DNA of 64,000 nucleotides from Bacillota bacterium (GTDB taxonomy: Bacteria; Bacillota; Clostridia; Christensenellales; SZUA-584), in assembly GCA_023397655.1 (NCBI GenBank), contig JAEWTW010000010.1:137676-201675 (forward strand), in the 5' to 3' direction. The notes under the pieces were generated by a model. That model did no database searches and was not told the origin of the DNA. It was given only the letters and a program-made list of their open reading frames with translations. How positions within the stretch are numbered: position 1 is the first letter of the stretch; the number at the start of each line of letters is the position of its first letter. Below are positions 7,237-17,183 of the stretch, piece after piece. The translations under genes were made by a program, and so were the position numbers.

Positions 7237-9380
7237 AATTCTGTCTCCCCAATACTTAAATTATCTACAGAGTCCTGCCAAGATTTCTCAAGCAAAAGCA
7301 ATTCTTTTTTTGTGGTCCTAATATGTTGTTGAATATATTCAATTCTTTTTACTATTTGATTTTGAATAGTTAACTCAGGTAATGGAATAGGAGTACTTTT
7401 AATTTTTGAGATATTCAGGGATGGAATTACAGTACCAGATATCGAATCTTTATAATAATCTTGAACATATCTACTATTAAGGGCAATAGCTAAAAATTTT
7501 GGATTTACTTTTTTAGAATCAGGTTTAATTAATACTACATGCTGACTGATATAACGTCCTTCCTCATCATCAAAAATAGAAGCAGAACCTAAGTGTGTGC
7601 CAATACTGTTAATAACAATATCACCATAATTCGCCACAACTGGTTTCTCACCAATATTAGTTTTTATAGATGCATCAAATTTCAAATGATCAATCTCTAA
7701 TGGCCTAATAGCAGCGGGTCCTAAAATGAAAATGTCCCCATCATTTGATAACTTTATTTTTTTACCTCGAATAATGGATTTACACAAGGTATGCAAAGTT
7801 ACAGTGGGATACTGCGATTCTATAACTGGTTTTACTGAAAGGTTATTTATTTCACTAATATTGTCATTGAGCTCTGTTAACGATAAAACTTTGCAGTTCG
7901 GCAAATCATTCAATAAATTACCTGTATTTAAATATTCATTATATAAAGAAAGGATATCCTTAATGCTTTGAATGTCAGTACAGTTAAAAGTGTTTTTAAA
8001 TGTTAACGTACTTGAGATAGTCCCCCAAAAAATATCTTGATTTAAATTCTGGGACTTATCAACTACTAAAATGCTTGTCTTTAAATTTGAATATGGGGCA
8101 AATGTACCAATTGGTAGACTAATTATAGCACGAATACTATACTTTTTTTGTAAATACTCACGAAAATATTTTCTGGCAGTATTAATTAAGAAGCTTTCTG
8201 GTACGATTGTTACAATCCTACCATTTGATTTAATAACTTCAGTAGATAAAAATAATAGATAATCTTCCAAAAGAGAAAATTTAAATGGGGAGTAATAATC
8301 CGCTCTTCTTTTAGTTATTTTACTACCAAACGGAAAAGCTGAAATTATATAGTCAGGATCCCCCATTTCCAAATGATTAATTTGTTCAAGCGTAATGTGG
8401 GAATGATACTTAATATTGTCAGGGTTCCCGTTTAATATGATTTGTTGCAACTTTGCATAAAGTGCGCCTTCTATACTTTTACATATAGCATAGGTATTAT
8501 TTGAAACGCCAGATAGAGTTATTGCGGATGAAATCTCACCAAAATTATCAGATATGTCAAAATAGAAACTATTATTTTTGGGGTGGGCTAATCGTATTAA
8601 AAAATCTGCTAACCATCTAGGAATCTTAAATTTTATAGCCATATCTTTTTGGAAAAATGTTTGATCTAATGCTAACAACATCTCTTGTGGCGTATAGGTC
8701 ATTAAATCACATTGATTCAAAATATCAAAACATCTATTCATTGTATCAGATGAAAGATGTTTAAGAGTATCCGATATATCTATTTGCAAACTCTGTATTA
8801 GCTGATCATTTAAAAATCTTGTATCGATATTGGGTACATTCAGCTCAGATTTATTAGATAATAATTTGGCAAGTAAGATCACAACAAAATTTATAGACGC
8901 ATTAAATAGACCGCCGCCATCCTGCTTCAAGGATTGCATGATATAACCGAATATTTCAATTAAAGGAACTCTTGTATCGGTAGACTGTTTATCCAAGTCA
9001 CTATATTGTATCGGGTCTATTGGTTGAGGTCGTCCTGAAATATCTGTCGAAAACCAAATGAAGTCTTTACCATTTGCAAGAACATAATACTTTGATTGAA
9101 CCAAATTTGCATAGGTTTGGATTTGTCTAACAATTGGATTAAATCTTAAATTAGCAAATGTCTTAGCATCGAGCTCGAAAACTGGTTTATATTCAACAAT
9201 TATCTTGACATAGTTATTAATAATTATAGCCATATCAAGAACAATCCCGTGTAATGCCACATCATGATTCGAAGATATCTTTAAACCTATCATAAGGCAC
9301 TCTGCAGGATAACCTAATTTGATAAAATAATTCCTTACATCTTCTATGACATCCTTTTCTGGAACAGAATTCATATTCAA
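7233..9380 (-). CDS. Restriction-nuclease / decayed N6-methylase / target-recognition fusion protein
   Basis: 715 residues. Residues about 8-115 match the type I restriction N-terminal nuclease fold, with the PD-(D/E)XK residues Asp49 and Glu63-Tyr-Lys65 present. Residues about 245-445 follow the N6-adenine methylase layout, but motif I is FDISDNFGE (274-282) instead of DPxxGxGG, and motif IV is SAFPF (347-351) instead of NPPF/Y. SAM binding and methyl transfer are therefore probably lost. Residues about 520-700 are one HsdS-like target-recognition domain ending in IPSLNISKIKSTPIPLPEL and a coiled helix. Intact domains in this order occur in BcgI-like enzymes. AGGAGG precedes the ATG; hsdR lies 56 bases upstream and the HEPN gene follows with an ATGA overlap. 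Confidence 0.72.
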   Translation of the reverse strand: MNMNSVPEKDVIEDVRNYFIKLGYPAECLMIGLKISSNHDVALHGIVLDMAIIINNYVKIIVEYKPVFELDAKTFANLRFNPIVRQIQTYANLVQSKYYVLANGKDFIWFSTDISGRPQPIDPIQYSDLDKQSTDTRVPLIEIFGYIMQSLKQDGGGLFNASINFVVILLAKLLSNKSELNVPNIDTRFLNDQLIQSLQIDISDTLKHLSSDTMNRCFDILNQCDLMTYTPQEMLLALDQTFFQKDMAIKFKIPRWLADFLIRLAHPKNNSFYFDISDNFGEISSAITLSGVSNNTYAICKSIEGALYAKLQQIILNGNPDNIKYHSHITLEQINHLEMGDPDYIISAFPFGSKITKRRADYYSPFKFSLLEDYLLFLSTEVIKSNGRIVTIVPESFLINTARKYFREYLQKKYSIRAIISLPIGTFAPYSNLKTSILVVDKSQNLNQDIFWGTISSTLTFKNTFNCTDIQSIKDILSLYNEYLNTGNLLNDLPNCKVLSLTELNDNISEINNLSVKPVIESQYPTVTLHTLCKSIIRGKKIKLSNDGDIFILGPAAIRPLEIDHLKFDASIKTNIGEKPVVANYGDIVINSIGTHLGSASIFDDEEGRYISQHVVLIKPDSKKVNPKFLAIALNSRYVQDYYKDSISGTVIPSLNISKIKSTPIPLPELTIQNQIVKRIEYIQQHIRTTKKELLLLEKSWQDSVDNLSIGETEL

Positions 9381-9436
9381 CCTCCTGGGATCATTTTGGT
9401 TACTCTCAAGAATAAAGCTCGATTCTCATAGCAAAG

Positions 9437-12334
9437 CTAATAGTACATTTTAATGTAGTTATATGCCTTATCAAACAACTCCTGATCCTGAATCTTATAT
9501 TTAACATATAAAATTTTGCGTAATTCTTTGCGCACCAATCGTTCGCCGGCAGTTGTAAACTGCCAATCAGGGAAGCGTACGAGGCGTACAATTTCATCTA
9601 TGTCATTTACAATGCGTTCAACAATTATAGGTGTATTTTCATTTCTCGATTCAGCAAATAATTCAGTAAGCGCGGCTTTACCTTTATCGATTTCTTCTTT
9701 TGTATCTGCTTTTTGTTCTGCCTCAACAGTGTCTTTTGCCAATTCCAATAATGCCTTTAGGTAAGAAATACTGTTCATGAGACCTTGTTCGTGCTGTTCT
9801 TTTATACGTTCAAGACGCTCACCAAGGGCTTCAAAAGTTGGGTTCCCTTTATGCTTTCGAAAACGTGCTATTAGTTTGATCTCGATTTCCTTGCCCTTTT
9901 TCTTTGCGTCAAGCGTCTTAATCAAACCCTCAAGAATGTCTGCGTCCAAAACCAATGTTTCAAGATCGTCATCTATAGCATCAAGGGTAATGTTTTCGTG
10001 GACAAGTTCTATCGTTTTTGCACCCAAGGCATGCCATAATAGCTTCCCTCTGCCGCTTGGCGGTTTTATGGACTCATACACTTGCGACAGCCACTTGTAA
10101 TCTTTAGCGAATTTACTCAATCGAGGATCGGGAGAAATAGCTTCCCATGCCTTTGTGAGAACAGAAAAATCCGCAGCGAATTTATCCCGCTGCTCATTAT
10201 TCGGCAAGCACTCCTGAGCTGCTATTAATCCTTCATATCCATCCACCGATCTGTCTACACCGGGGAAATAATCAAGGCGAGTCTTGACTAACCTAGGAAT
10301 TTCACTTATCACCGCTTCAATATTGGTTATTACACCCTGCACTGATTTTTCATCATAATTGAGTGCAGCTGCCACATCATCAAAGATTCCGAGATAATCA
10401 ACTATTAAACCGTGAGTTTTTCCGGGATAGACACGATTGGTTCTGCAAATTGCCTGTAACAGACTATGATCTCGCATAGGCTTGTCTAAATACATTGCCT
10501 GCAAAATCGGTGCATCAAAGCCGGTGAGCAATTTTGATGTGACAATAATAAACTTGAGCGGATCAGTAGAGTCACGGAACCTGTCCAGAAGCTTTTCTTC
10601 TTCATCCTTTCTTAACTTCCACTTTGCATAAGTGTCTGCTTTACCACCTGATGTATGCATGACAATTGCACTTGCATCAGGCCCAACTATGCGGTCAAGT
10701 TCTTCTTTGTATAATACACAGCATTCCCGATCATAGGTGACAATCTGCGCCTTAAAGCCGTTTGGCTCAACCTTTTCCTTGAAGTGGTCGCAGATATGCT
10801 GACAAACCGCCTGCACCCGTGCGGGTGACTTTATAAGAATAGAGAGCGTAGCTGCTTTTTTTGCAACATCATCCTTATCTTCTTCATCAAGCTGATCAGT
10901 CATATTTTCAAAAGCCTCATTGATTGCGGCTTTATCAATATGAAGCTTAACGTCTACCGCTTCAAAGTGAAGCGGTAGTGTTGCATTATCACGAATGGAA
11001 TCTTCAAAAGAATAGCGGCTTAGATATCCGTGTTCATCGCACTCCGCGCCAAAGGCCCAATAAGTATTTCTGTCCGCCTTGTTAATCGGCGTACCTGTAA
11101 GCCCAAACAAAAATGCATTGGGTAGTGCTGCGCGCATTTTTTGTCCAAGATCGCCTTGCTGTGTCCGATGCGCTTCATCTACCATTAAAATAATATTGGA
11201 ACGCTCGTTAAGGAGGCCTTCGGATTCAGCAAACTTGTGTATGGTAGTAATGATAATTTTTCTAGTGTCATCTTTGAGCAGCTTCATTAGCTCCTGCCGT
11301 GAATTCGCTCCAATCATATTTGGAATATCGGAGGCATTGAATGTCGCCGTTATCTGCGTATCAAGGTCAATTCGATCAACTACAATCATGACGGTAGGAT
11401 TTTTAAGCGATTCCATGAGACGCATTTTCTGTGCCGCAAACACCATAAGAAGCGATTTTCCAGAGCCTTGGAAATGCCAGATAAGCCCCTTTTTCGTTTT
11501 TCCCTCCACTACACGGTGAATAATAAGATTAGCCGCCTCATATTGCTGATACCGACATATGATTTTAATACGGCGATGCTTTTTATCCGTTGCGAAAACC
11601 GTGAAGTTTTTCATGATATCCAATACGATTCCGGGCTGTAGCATAGCTTCCACAGAACGTGCAACATCAGTAAGTTGCCCTTCCTTTTTGTTTTGAGGTG
11701 AATGCCATGGCCCCCACATATCAATGGGCATACATACTGAGCCGTACCGAAAACATTTTCCTTCTGTAGCAAAGCTGAATACGTTGGAAACAAACATCTG
11801 CGGAACAGCTTTTTCATAGACGTTGTTTATATCATCCGCGCCATCTACCCAAGAAACGGCAGGGCGAACAGGAGATTTGGCCTCCCCGATTACCACGGGG
11901 AACCCGTTAATAAGCAGAACCACATCGAACCTTTTTCCACCTTCGACTTTAGGATAAATCCACTGGTTTGTTATAACAAAATCGTTGTTCTCTATATGGT
12001 CATAGTCGAAAAGTCGGATAGGAACGTGCTCTCCGTTTTCACCGAAAGGCATGCTGTGTTCTCCGCGGAACCATTGCATCATACGTTCATTTGCGTGAAC
12101 GAGCCCTTCGCCAGCAACGGATAATATAATACTGCGGAGATGATATATTACATCATCCGCCCGGTCAGGACTTTCTGCGATTTCTGGATTAAGTTTGATA
12201 AGTGCAGCCTGAACCATGGATTCTACCATTACATCGCTGTTTTGTCTTTTCAATTCGTCACTGGTGATATAGCGCCACACTGGAGCCAGCGTTTCAACCA
12301 CAAGCTTTTCAACAGCATTACACTCATCAAACAT
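9437..12334 (-). CDS. hsdR: Type I restriction enzyme R subunit (nuclease and translocase)
   Basis: 965 residues, a normal HsdR length. The ATG at 12334 has AGGAGG eight bases upstream; a TTG six bases earlier is too close to it. The N-terminal nuclease has FDVVLL and GEAKSP, giving the D...ExK site at about 137 and 151-153. The superfamily 2 motor has QGSGKS (Walker A, about 289-294) and VDEAH (about 386-389). Motifs SKLLTGFDAP and QAICRTNRVY follow, then a helical C-terminus that docks to the methylase core. HsdR cuts unmodified DNA after ATP-driven translocation. It overlaps the end of hsdS by eight bases. All key residues are present, so the system looks functional. Confidence 0.95.
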   Translation of the reverse strand: MFDECNAVEKLVVETLAPVWRYITSDELKRQNSDVMVESMVQAALIKLNPEIAESPDRADDVIYHLRSIILSVAGEGLVHANERMMQWFRGEHSMPFGENGEHVPIRLFDYDHIENNDFVITNQWIYPKVEGGKRFDVVLLINGFPVVIGEAKSPVRPAVSWVDGADDINNVYEKAVPQMFVSNVFSFATEGKCFRYGSVCMPIDMWGPWHSPQNKKEGQLTDVARSVEAMLQPGIVLDIMKNFTVFATDKKHRRIKIICRYQQYEAANLIIHRVVEGKTKKGLIWHFQGSGKSLLMVFAAQKMRLMESLKNPTVMIVVDRIDLDTQITATFNASDIPNMIGANSRQELMKLLKDDTRKIIITTIHKFAESEGLLNERSNIILMVDEAHRTQQGDLGQKMRAALPNAFLFGLTGTPINKADRNTYWAFGAECDEHGYLSRYSFEDSIRDNATLPLHFEAVDVKLHIDKAAINEAFENMTDQLDEEDKDDVAKKAATLSILIKSPARVQAVCQHICDHFKEKVEPNGFKAQIVTYDRECCVLYKEELDRIVGPDASAIVMHTSGGKADTYAKWKLRKDEEEKLLDRFRDSTDPLKFIIVTSKLLTGFDAPILQAMYLDKPMRDHSLLQAICRTNRVYPGKTHGLIVDYLGIFDDVAAALNYDEKSVQGVITNIEAVISEIPRLVKTRLDYFPGVDRSVDGYEGLIAAQECLPNNEQRDKFAADFSVLTKAWEAISPDPRLSKFAKDYKWLSQVYESIKPPSGRGKLLWHALGAKTIELVHENITLDAIDDDLETLVLDADILEGLIKTLDAKKKGKEIEIKLIARFRKHKGNPTFEALGERLERIKEQHEQGLMNSISYLKALLELAKDTVEAEQKADTKEEIDKGKAALTELFAESRNENTPIIVERIVNDIDEIVRLVRFPDWQFTTAGERLVRKELRKILYVKYKIQDQELFDKAYNYIKMYY

Positions 12335-13505
12335 CAGCAATACCTCCTACAAATCTATTGCATAAATTGGTTATCAATTTTTGCGTATGCGTTATTTGCT
12401 TCTCGGTATCAGCGATTGCTTTTACAATTGTATCAATTTTAGAAACAATCTTTCGCTGTGATGCAATCGGAATTTTCGGAATTTGCAATGCACCCAAAAC
12501 CTCCGTCGCTAATCTTTTTGTACCATGCGAACTCTCTTCTGCTGTGGATAATATATGGGGTGATTTATATTTTAGCCAATAGTATATATATCGTACATCA
12601 AAATCGTCTCCGACAAGTATCGCTTTAATATCTTGGTTAATTGCAACCGGAATATCTGTAATTGCAACTGGGAAGGTATGGGCTAAGATCATTCCACGCA
12701 CCACAAATATAATTGTATTAGCCGGAAGCAGTTTAGCACCTGAAACACCATCTGCAACAGCTCTATCAGTAATTTTCTCAATGCTATCACTAATATGATC
12801 TGTTTTCATGTCCTTTGGGCTAACCCATGGTATATTTCCGTTCCAGTATTCTGCCACCTTACGTGATGGAGTACCACCACTTTTCCACTCGCCGACATTT
12901 AAAAATGATTCAAGCGTATTGTTTGCTATAACGCGAAAAACTTCGGTAATTGAAACATTTAAACAATCACGCTCATCTTTTAGTAAATTACGATGAGCTT
13001 CAAGAGAGTTTTCTGCGGCCCAAAGCAGCTCTGCAATTCTTCTTTGTTCATCGAGGGGCGGAAGTTTTAACGTATATTTTTCAAAGTCTGTCCAGTTAAG
13101 GTAGAAATTTGTTGAACCCCGTTTATTTTGCATGGCAAAATTCCAAAAACCGCTGGAACGCACCACAAATGGTAAGAATTCTTGTAGCAGTTTATCAGTA
13201 TCCGCTCGTAAAACATAGGTGACGTTAGAGCATATCCCTTCGAAACCAGCTACCGCCATTTTCCTGAGGTGAGGATTTCTTGATACAAGTAAAACATCGC
13301 CTGGCTTAAAACGCATAATGAATGCAGGGCCTATTGTACTGTCTGCAATTTCACCTCTACCATTAGCCTGTAGGTCATCAGTGCTAAAATGCTCCCCACC
13401 GAGATAGTACTTTAAACCACAATTGAATGCATCTACCTGATCCTTAATTTGATGCACTACGTCACCAAGGTAAACGTTAGCCCAGTTTGACTTATCCATG
13501 TTCAT
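12327..13505 (-). CDS. hsdS: Type I restriction enzyme specificity subunit
   Basis: 392 residues with two target-recognition domains, each followed by a conserved helix: about 5-150 then LKLPPLDEQRRIAELLWAAE, and about 205-350 then IPKIPIASQRKIVSKID. This is the normal HsdS plan; each domain reads one half of a bipartite DNA site. The second has GEWKSGGTPSR and WVSPKDM, typical of the family. It overlaps the stop of the extended hsdM by four bases (ATGA) and the start of hsdR by eight. No frameshift or phase-variation repeat was seen. Recognition sequence cannot be read from this. Confidence 0.94.
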   Translation of the reverse strand: MNMDKSNWANVYLGDVVHQIKDQVDAFNCGLKYYLGGEHFSTDDLQANGRGEIADSTIGPAFIMRFKPGDVLLVSRNPHLRKMAVAGFEGICSNVTYVLRADTDKLLQEFLPFVVRSSGFWNFAMQNKRGSTNFYLNWTDFEKYTLKLPPLDEQRRIAELLWAAENSLEAHRNLLKDERDCLNVSITEVFRVIANNTLESFLNVGEWKSGGTPSRKVAEYWNGNIPWVSPKDMKTDHISDSIEKITDRAVADGVSGAKLLPANTIIFVVRGMILAHTFPVAITDIPVAINQDIKAILVGDDFDVRYIYYWLKYKSPHILSTAEESSHGTKRLATEVLGALQIPKIPIASQRKIVSKIDTIVKAIADTEKQITHTQKLITNLCNRFVGGIADV

Positions 13506-15676
13506 CGCTGCACCATCTCTTTTCCGAAGCTACCGCCGGGGTAGAGGCCATTCTGTTTCATCCACTTAAGGCCATCACGCCATTTCTCCACCGGTATTTT
13601 CAGCTTACTTTCATTCCAATTGACAAGCACTTCATTAACAATTTGCTCATCGCGGGGCTTAATTCCTTCAGCTAAAAAATCCACCCAAGCAGAATAAAGC
13701 GTAGCAATAATTTCGCACTGCTGCGTTTTCCAGCTTTTCATGCAGTTAAGAAGTGTTTGAATCTGCTGTAGTTGCCGATTAAAGTATCGTATATACGCTT
13801 CGCGGTGCTCACCGCATTTTTCCATCGGCAAATATTTTGTAGCACGGTTATCAACTTTTTTTACGGCAAACCACTTATGGCGAAGCAGATTATCACGAAT
13901 AGAACGCATTCCTTTTGGATCATACGGGCCTGCCGCCTGCCTAATATAATGCTGTTCAATCATATCTTCCAACCCAAAATGCGCATCACAAAGATAGATA
14001 AGCTTCTCCAATTTAACTGAACCAAAGCGGGCTTCTTGATAATTTTGATAGACAATCTCAGCCGCCAAAAGAGAGCGAAGATAGGCAGGAGGTGGGCATT
14101 GGTTTTTTAGTAACTCATCTTGCTTTTCCATACTTTCAACAATGCTGTCATCATCTGAATCTGGCTCATTTTCGGGACCGTTGGGCGGAGTATTGAAAAA
14201 CATCTCAAGCAAAACGTCTAAGCTCCTCTTAAGCGCAATGCTGCTTTGCTGCCACGCATCTATGCTTTCTTCCAATGCAAGTTCAGCAGTAGCGGTGTCG
14301 ATGGATTCTCCAGTATTAATATAAAGCGGAATGGAAAGCGAGCTATCGTTGCGTTGTATTTCTTCCTTTGTCGCAACATAAGAAAAACCGTCAATCATTT
14401 CGAATGAATGATAGGCTGCGGCAATTTTCTGTATATGTTCTATGTCTAAAAAGCTTTGTGCACGCTCTCGAGTTACTTCATGCACAGCGTTAATAAACAG
14501 CACCTTGTTTTTTCTGTTGGCCGACTTATTCATTCTACAAATCATAATACAGGCTTCCATTGGGCTGTTATAAAAAAGATTCTTGCCAAGCCCCAGAACA
14601 CATTCAACCACGTCCAGCTCAACAAGCTTTTTCCGCATCTCAGCTTCTTCATTACGGAACAAAACCCCATGTGGAAACAGGATTGAACATCGCCCTGTTT
14701 TCTTGTTAAGGCTCATAATAATATGCTGTAAAAAAGCATAATCAGCACGTCCCTGGGGAGGTGTTCCTAAAAAATTCCGGCCGTATGGGTCGGCGGAAAA
14801 CGCATCACGATTCCATTGCTTAATTGAGTACGGTGGGTTTGCTAGAACCATATCAAAGTGCATCAGTTTTCCGGATTCATCTCGAAAAGCGGGCGTTGTC
14901 AGTGTATCGCCTTGAAAGATCTTAAAATCTTCAACACCATGCAGAAACACATTCATACGCCCGATAGCAGAAGTCAAATGATTAAGTTCCTGCCCGAACA
15001 ATTTGACATTGCGCCATTCCTTGCCATTGTCTTTCAGGTGAGCGATTGCGGAAATAAGCATCCCGGCAGAGCCGCAAGTCGGGTCATATATTGACTCCCC
15101 CGGCTGTGGGTCAAGCATCTCTGTCATGAGATGAACCACGGTACGGTTTGTGTAGAATTCCTGTGCCGTATGGCCAGAATCGTCAGCAAATTTTTTGATG
15201 AGGTATTCATAGCCAATGCCAAGTTCATCTTCAGGGCAGTTAGCAATAGATAACGTTTTTGAGCTAAAATGCTCAATTAGCTCTTTCAAAAGCTCATCTG
15301 GCAAACGATTTTTATTTGTCCAAGGTGCATCCCCGAATACGCCGTGCAGTTTTTCCAGGTTGGCCTTTTCAATTGCGCGAAACGCAAGCTGTAATGCTTT
15401 GCCGATATTATTAGTTTTTTCACGGGTAACTGCCCAATGCGCATCTTTAGGAACCTGAAAACGATGGTTGTCCTCATTTTGCGCATATTCTTGGTTACCT
15501 GCGGATTCTTCCAAAGCCTCTGTATATTCCTCGTCATAAACGTCGCAAATTCTTTTGTAGAAAAGCAGTGGGAATATGTATTGCTTGTAGTCCCCTGCAT
15601 CAATATTTCCTCTCAGAAGGGTGGCTGAACCCCAAAGGTAGGATTCTAGCTCCTGCTGTGGTATGCGGTCAGCCAT
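13502..15676 (-). CDS. hsdM: Type I DNA methylase subunit with long C-terminal extension
   Basis: 724 residues, about 200 longer than a usual HsdM. The N-terminal helical domain (SYLWGSATLLRG, then FPLLFYKRICDVYDEE) and the methylase core are intact: DPTCGSAG (198-205, SAM binding) and NPPY (280-283, catalytic). The extension (about 535-724) contains KLEKLIYLCDAHFG and YIRQAAGPYDPKGM, which look like the winged-helix Panacea/DUF4065-type domain found in SocA-like antitoxins and some restriction proteins; that match is by eye. A second, shorter hsdM lies immediately upstream with an eight-base overlap, and hsdS follows with a four-base overlap. The two M proteins may form a mixed M1M2S methylase. 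Confidence 0.92.
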   Translation of the reverse strand: MADRIPQQELESYLWGSATLLRGNIDAGDYKQYIFPLLFYKRICDVYDEEYTEALEESAGNQEYAQNEDNHRFQVPKDAHWAVTREKTNNIGKALQLAFRAIEKANLEKLHGVFGDAPWTNKNRLPDELLKELIEHFSSKTLSIANCPEDELGIGYEYLIKKFADDSGHTAQEFYTNRTVVHLMTEMLDPQPGESIYDPTCGSAGMLISAIAHLKDNGKEWRNVKLFGQELNHLTSAIGRMNVFLHGVEDFKIFQGDTLTTPAFRDESGKLMHFDMVLANPPYSIKQWNRDAFSADPYGRNFLGTPPQGRADYAFLQHIIMSLNKKTGRCSILFPHGVLFRNEEAEMRKKLVELDVVECVLGLGKNLFYNSPMEACIMICRMNKSANRKNKVLFINAVHEVTRERAQSFLDIEHIQKIAAAYHSFEMIDGFSYVATKEEIQRNDSSLSIPLYINTGESIDTATAELALEESIDAWQQSSIALKRSLDVLLEMFFNTPPNGPENEPDSDDDSIVESMEKQDELLKNQCPPPAYLRSLLAAEIVYQNYQEARFGSVKLEKLIYLCDAHFGLEDMIEQHYIRQAAGPYDPKGMRSIRDNLLRHKWFAVKKVDNRATKYLPMEKCGEHREAYIRYFNRQLQQIQTLLNCMKSWKTQQCEIIATLYSAWVDFLAEGIKPRDEQIVNEVLVNWNESKLKIPVEKWRDGLKWMKQNGLYPGGSFGKEMVQR

Positions 15677-17183
15677 TGAGCAACCCCTCCTTAATCATGA
15701 GATTTTTCAGTTCACTTTCCGCAGAATATGCAACCTCCATACTCTCTTTTAAGTTGTTGAGCGCTTCAGGCAATGTGATTTCGGTTTCTTCATAGACCGG
15801 TTCCACGTAACGGGAAATATTCAGGTTACAGTCAGTGGACAGTATTTCTTCCATAGGGACTAAACGAGTTAGTCCATCAACATCTTTACAATCTGTGACC
15901 AAATCATAAATACGGTCAACATGCTCATCCAACAGTTCGTTCTGCGCACGCCCTTTTTTATAAATCGAGGAAGCGTCAACAAACAATACCTTGTTCCTTT
16001 TATTCAGCGGCTTATATGAACGCAGAATCATGATGCAGGCAGAAAGGCCTGCTCCGTAAAATAAGTTCGGTCCCAACCCAATGATTGTGTCAAGAATATC
16101 AAGATTAAGAAGTTGCCTTCGTATTTTCTCTTCTTTCGCTGCACGAAACAATACTCCTTGTGGAAGCACAACCGCAATACGTCCCGTTCTTGGCTTCATG
16201 GATTTTATCATGTGTTCTATCCACGCAAAATCACCTGAAGAGGAAGGTGGAACTCCTAAAAAATTACGCCCATATTGGTCATTTTCCCAAATATCATCGC
16301 CCCAGTTTTCTAAAGAAAACGGAGGATTTGAAATCACACAATCGAATGTTCTTAGCTTGTCCTTTGTTATAAATGCAGGTTTGCGTAATGTGTCTCCACG
16401 AAAAATGCTGAAGTCTTCCGCTCCATGCAAATATAAGTTCATACGTGCGATAGCGGAGGTTGTCAGATTTTTTTCTTGTCCAAAAATTCTTCTCAGACAA
16501 GCAAAGTCGTCGTTAATATGATTACGAGCTTCAATTAACATACCGCCGGTTCCACAGGCAGGATCGTACACCGTCTCGCCGGGCGTGGGGTCTATGATAC
16601 GGACCAGCAGTTTCACAATTGGACGAGGCGTATAAAACTCACCAGCTTTTTTATTTGTTATATCAGCAAATTTCTTAATGAGGTATTCGTAAGCATGTCC
16701 AAGTACATCATTCGTGCAATGTGCGTCATCAAGATTCAGAGCTGAAAAGTGTTCCAATAAATCTTTTAATCTCTCATCTGATAAACGGTCTTTATTAGAC
16801 CATTTTGCATCGTCAAAATCGTTGAATATGGTGAATAGATTGCGAGGATTTGCTTTTTCAATCTGCCTAAAAGCATTTTGTATTGCAAAGCCAATGTTTT
16901 CGGTTTTAGACCTAACATCGTCCCAATGACTTCCTTCAGGAATTTGAAATCTGTGATTCTCAGGGAAAAGCGCATATTGCAAATCTCCATCAGAATCCAT
17001 TAAAGCTTCATTTAGCTCCCTAGAATATTCATCACACAAGCGCTTATAAAATAGTAATGGAAAGATATATGTTTTATATTCCTCTGGATAGATTGGGCCC
17101 CTAAGTATATTACACCCTTGATAGATATAATTAAATAACTTTTGGGTATCATCATTGCTGACAAAACTGATTTGCTTACTCAT
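15669..17183 (-). CDS. hsdM: Type I DNA methylase subunit, standard length
   Basis: 504 residues, the normal HsdM size. It has the N-terminal recognition-helix domain, GEFYTPR, motif I DPACGTGG (207-214) and motif IV NPPF (286-289), so it should be an active N6-adenine methylase subunit. It is clearly homologous to the extended hsdM that follows (shared YKxYIFPLLFYKR, GRNFLG.PP, and ANPP/SNPP segments) but far from identical, so the duplication is old or the copies were brought together. It overlaps the upstream xre gene and the downstream hsdM by eight bases each, so the operon is tightly coupled. Confidence 0.94.
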   Translation of the reverse strand: MSKQISFVSNDDTQKLFNYIYQGCNILRGPIYPEEYKTYIFPLLFYKRLCDEYSRELNEALMDSDGDLQYALFPENHRFQIPEGSHWDDVRSKTENIGFAIQNAFRQIEKANPRNLFTIFNDFDDAKWSNKDRLSDERLKDLLEHFSALNLDDAHCTNDVLGHAYEYLIKKFADITNKKAGEFYTPRPIVKLLVRIIDPTPGETVYDPACGTGGMLIEARNHINDDFACLRRIFGQEKNLTTSAIARMNLYLHGAEDFSIFRGDTLRKPAFITKDKLRTFDCVISNPPFSLENWGDDIWENDQYGRNFLGVPPSSSGDFAWIEHMIKSMKPRTGRIAVVLPQGVLFRAAKEEKIRRQLLNLDILDTIIGLGPNLFYGAGLSACIMILRSYKPLNKRNKVLFVDASSIYKKGRAQNELLDEHVDRIYDLVTDCKDVDGLTRLVPMEEILSTDCNLNISRYVEPVYEETEITLPEALNNLKESMEVAYSAESELKNLMIKEGLLNG

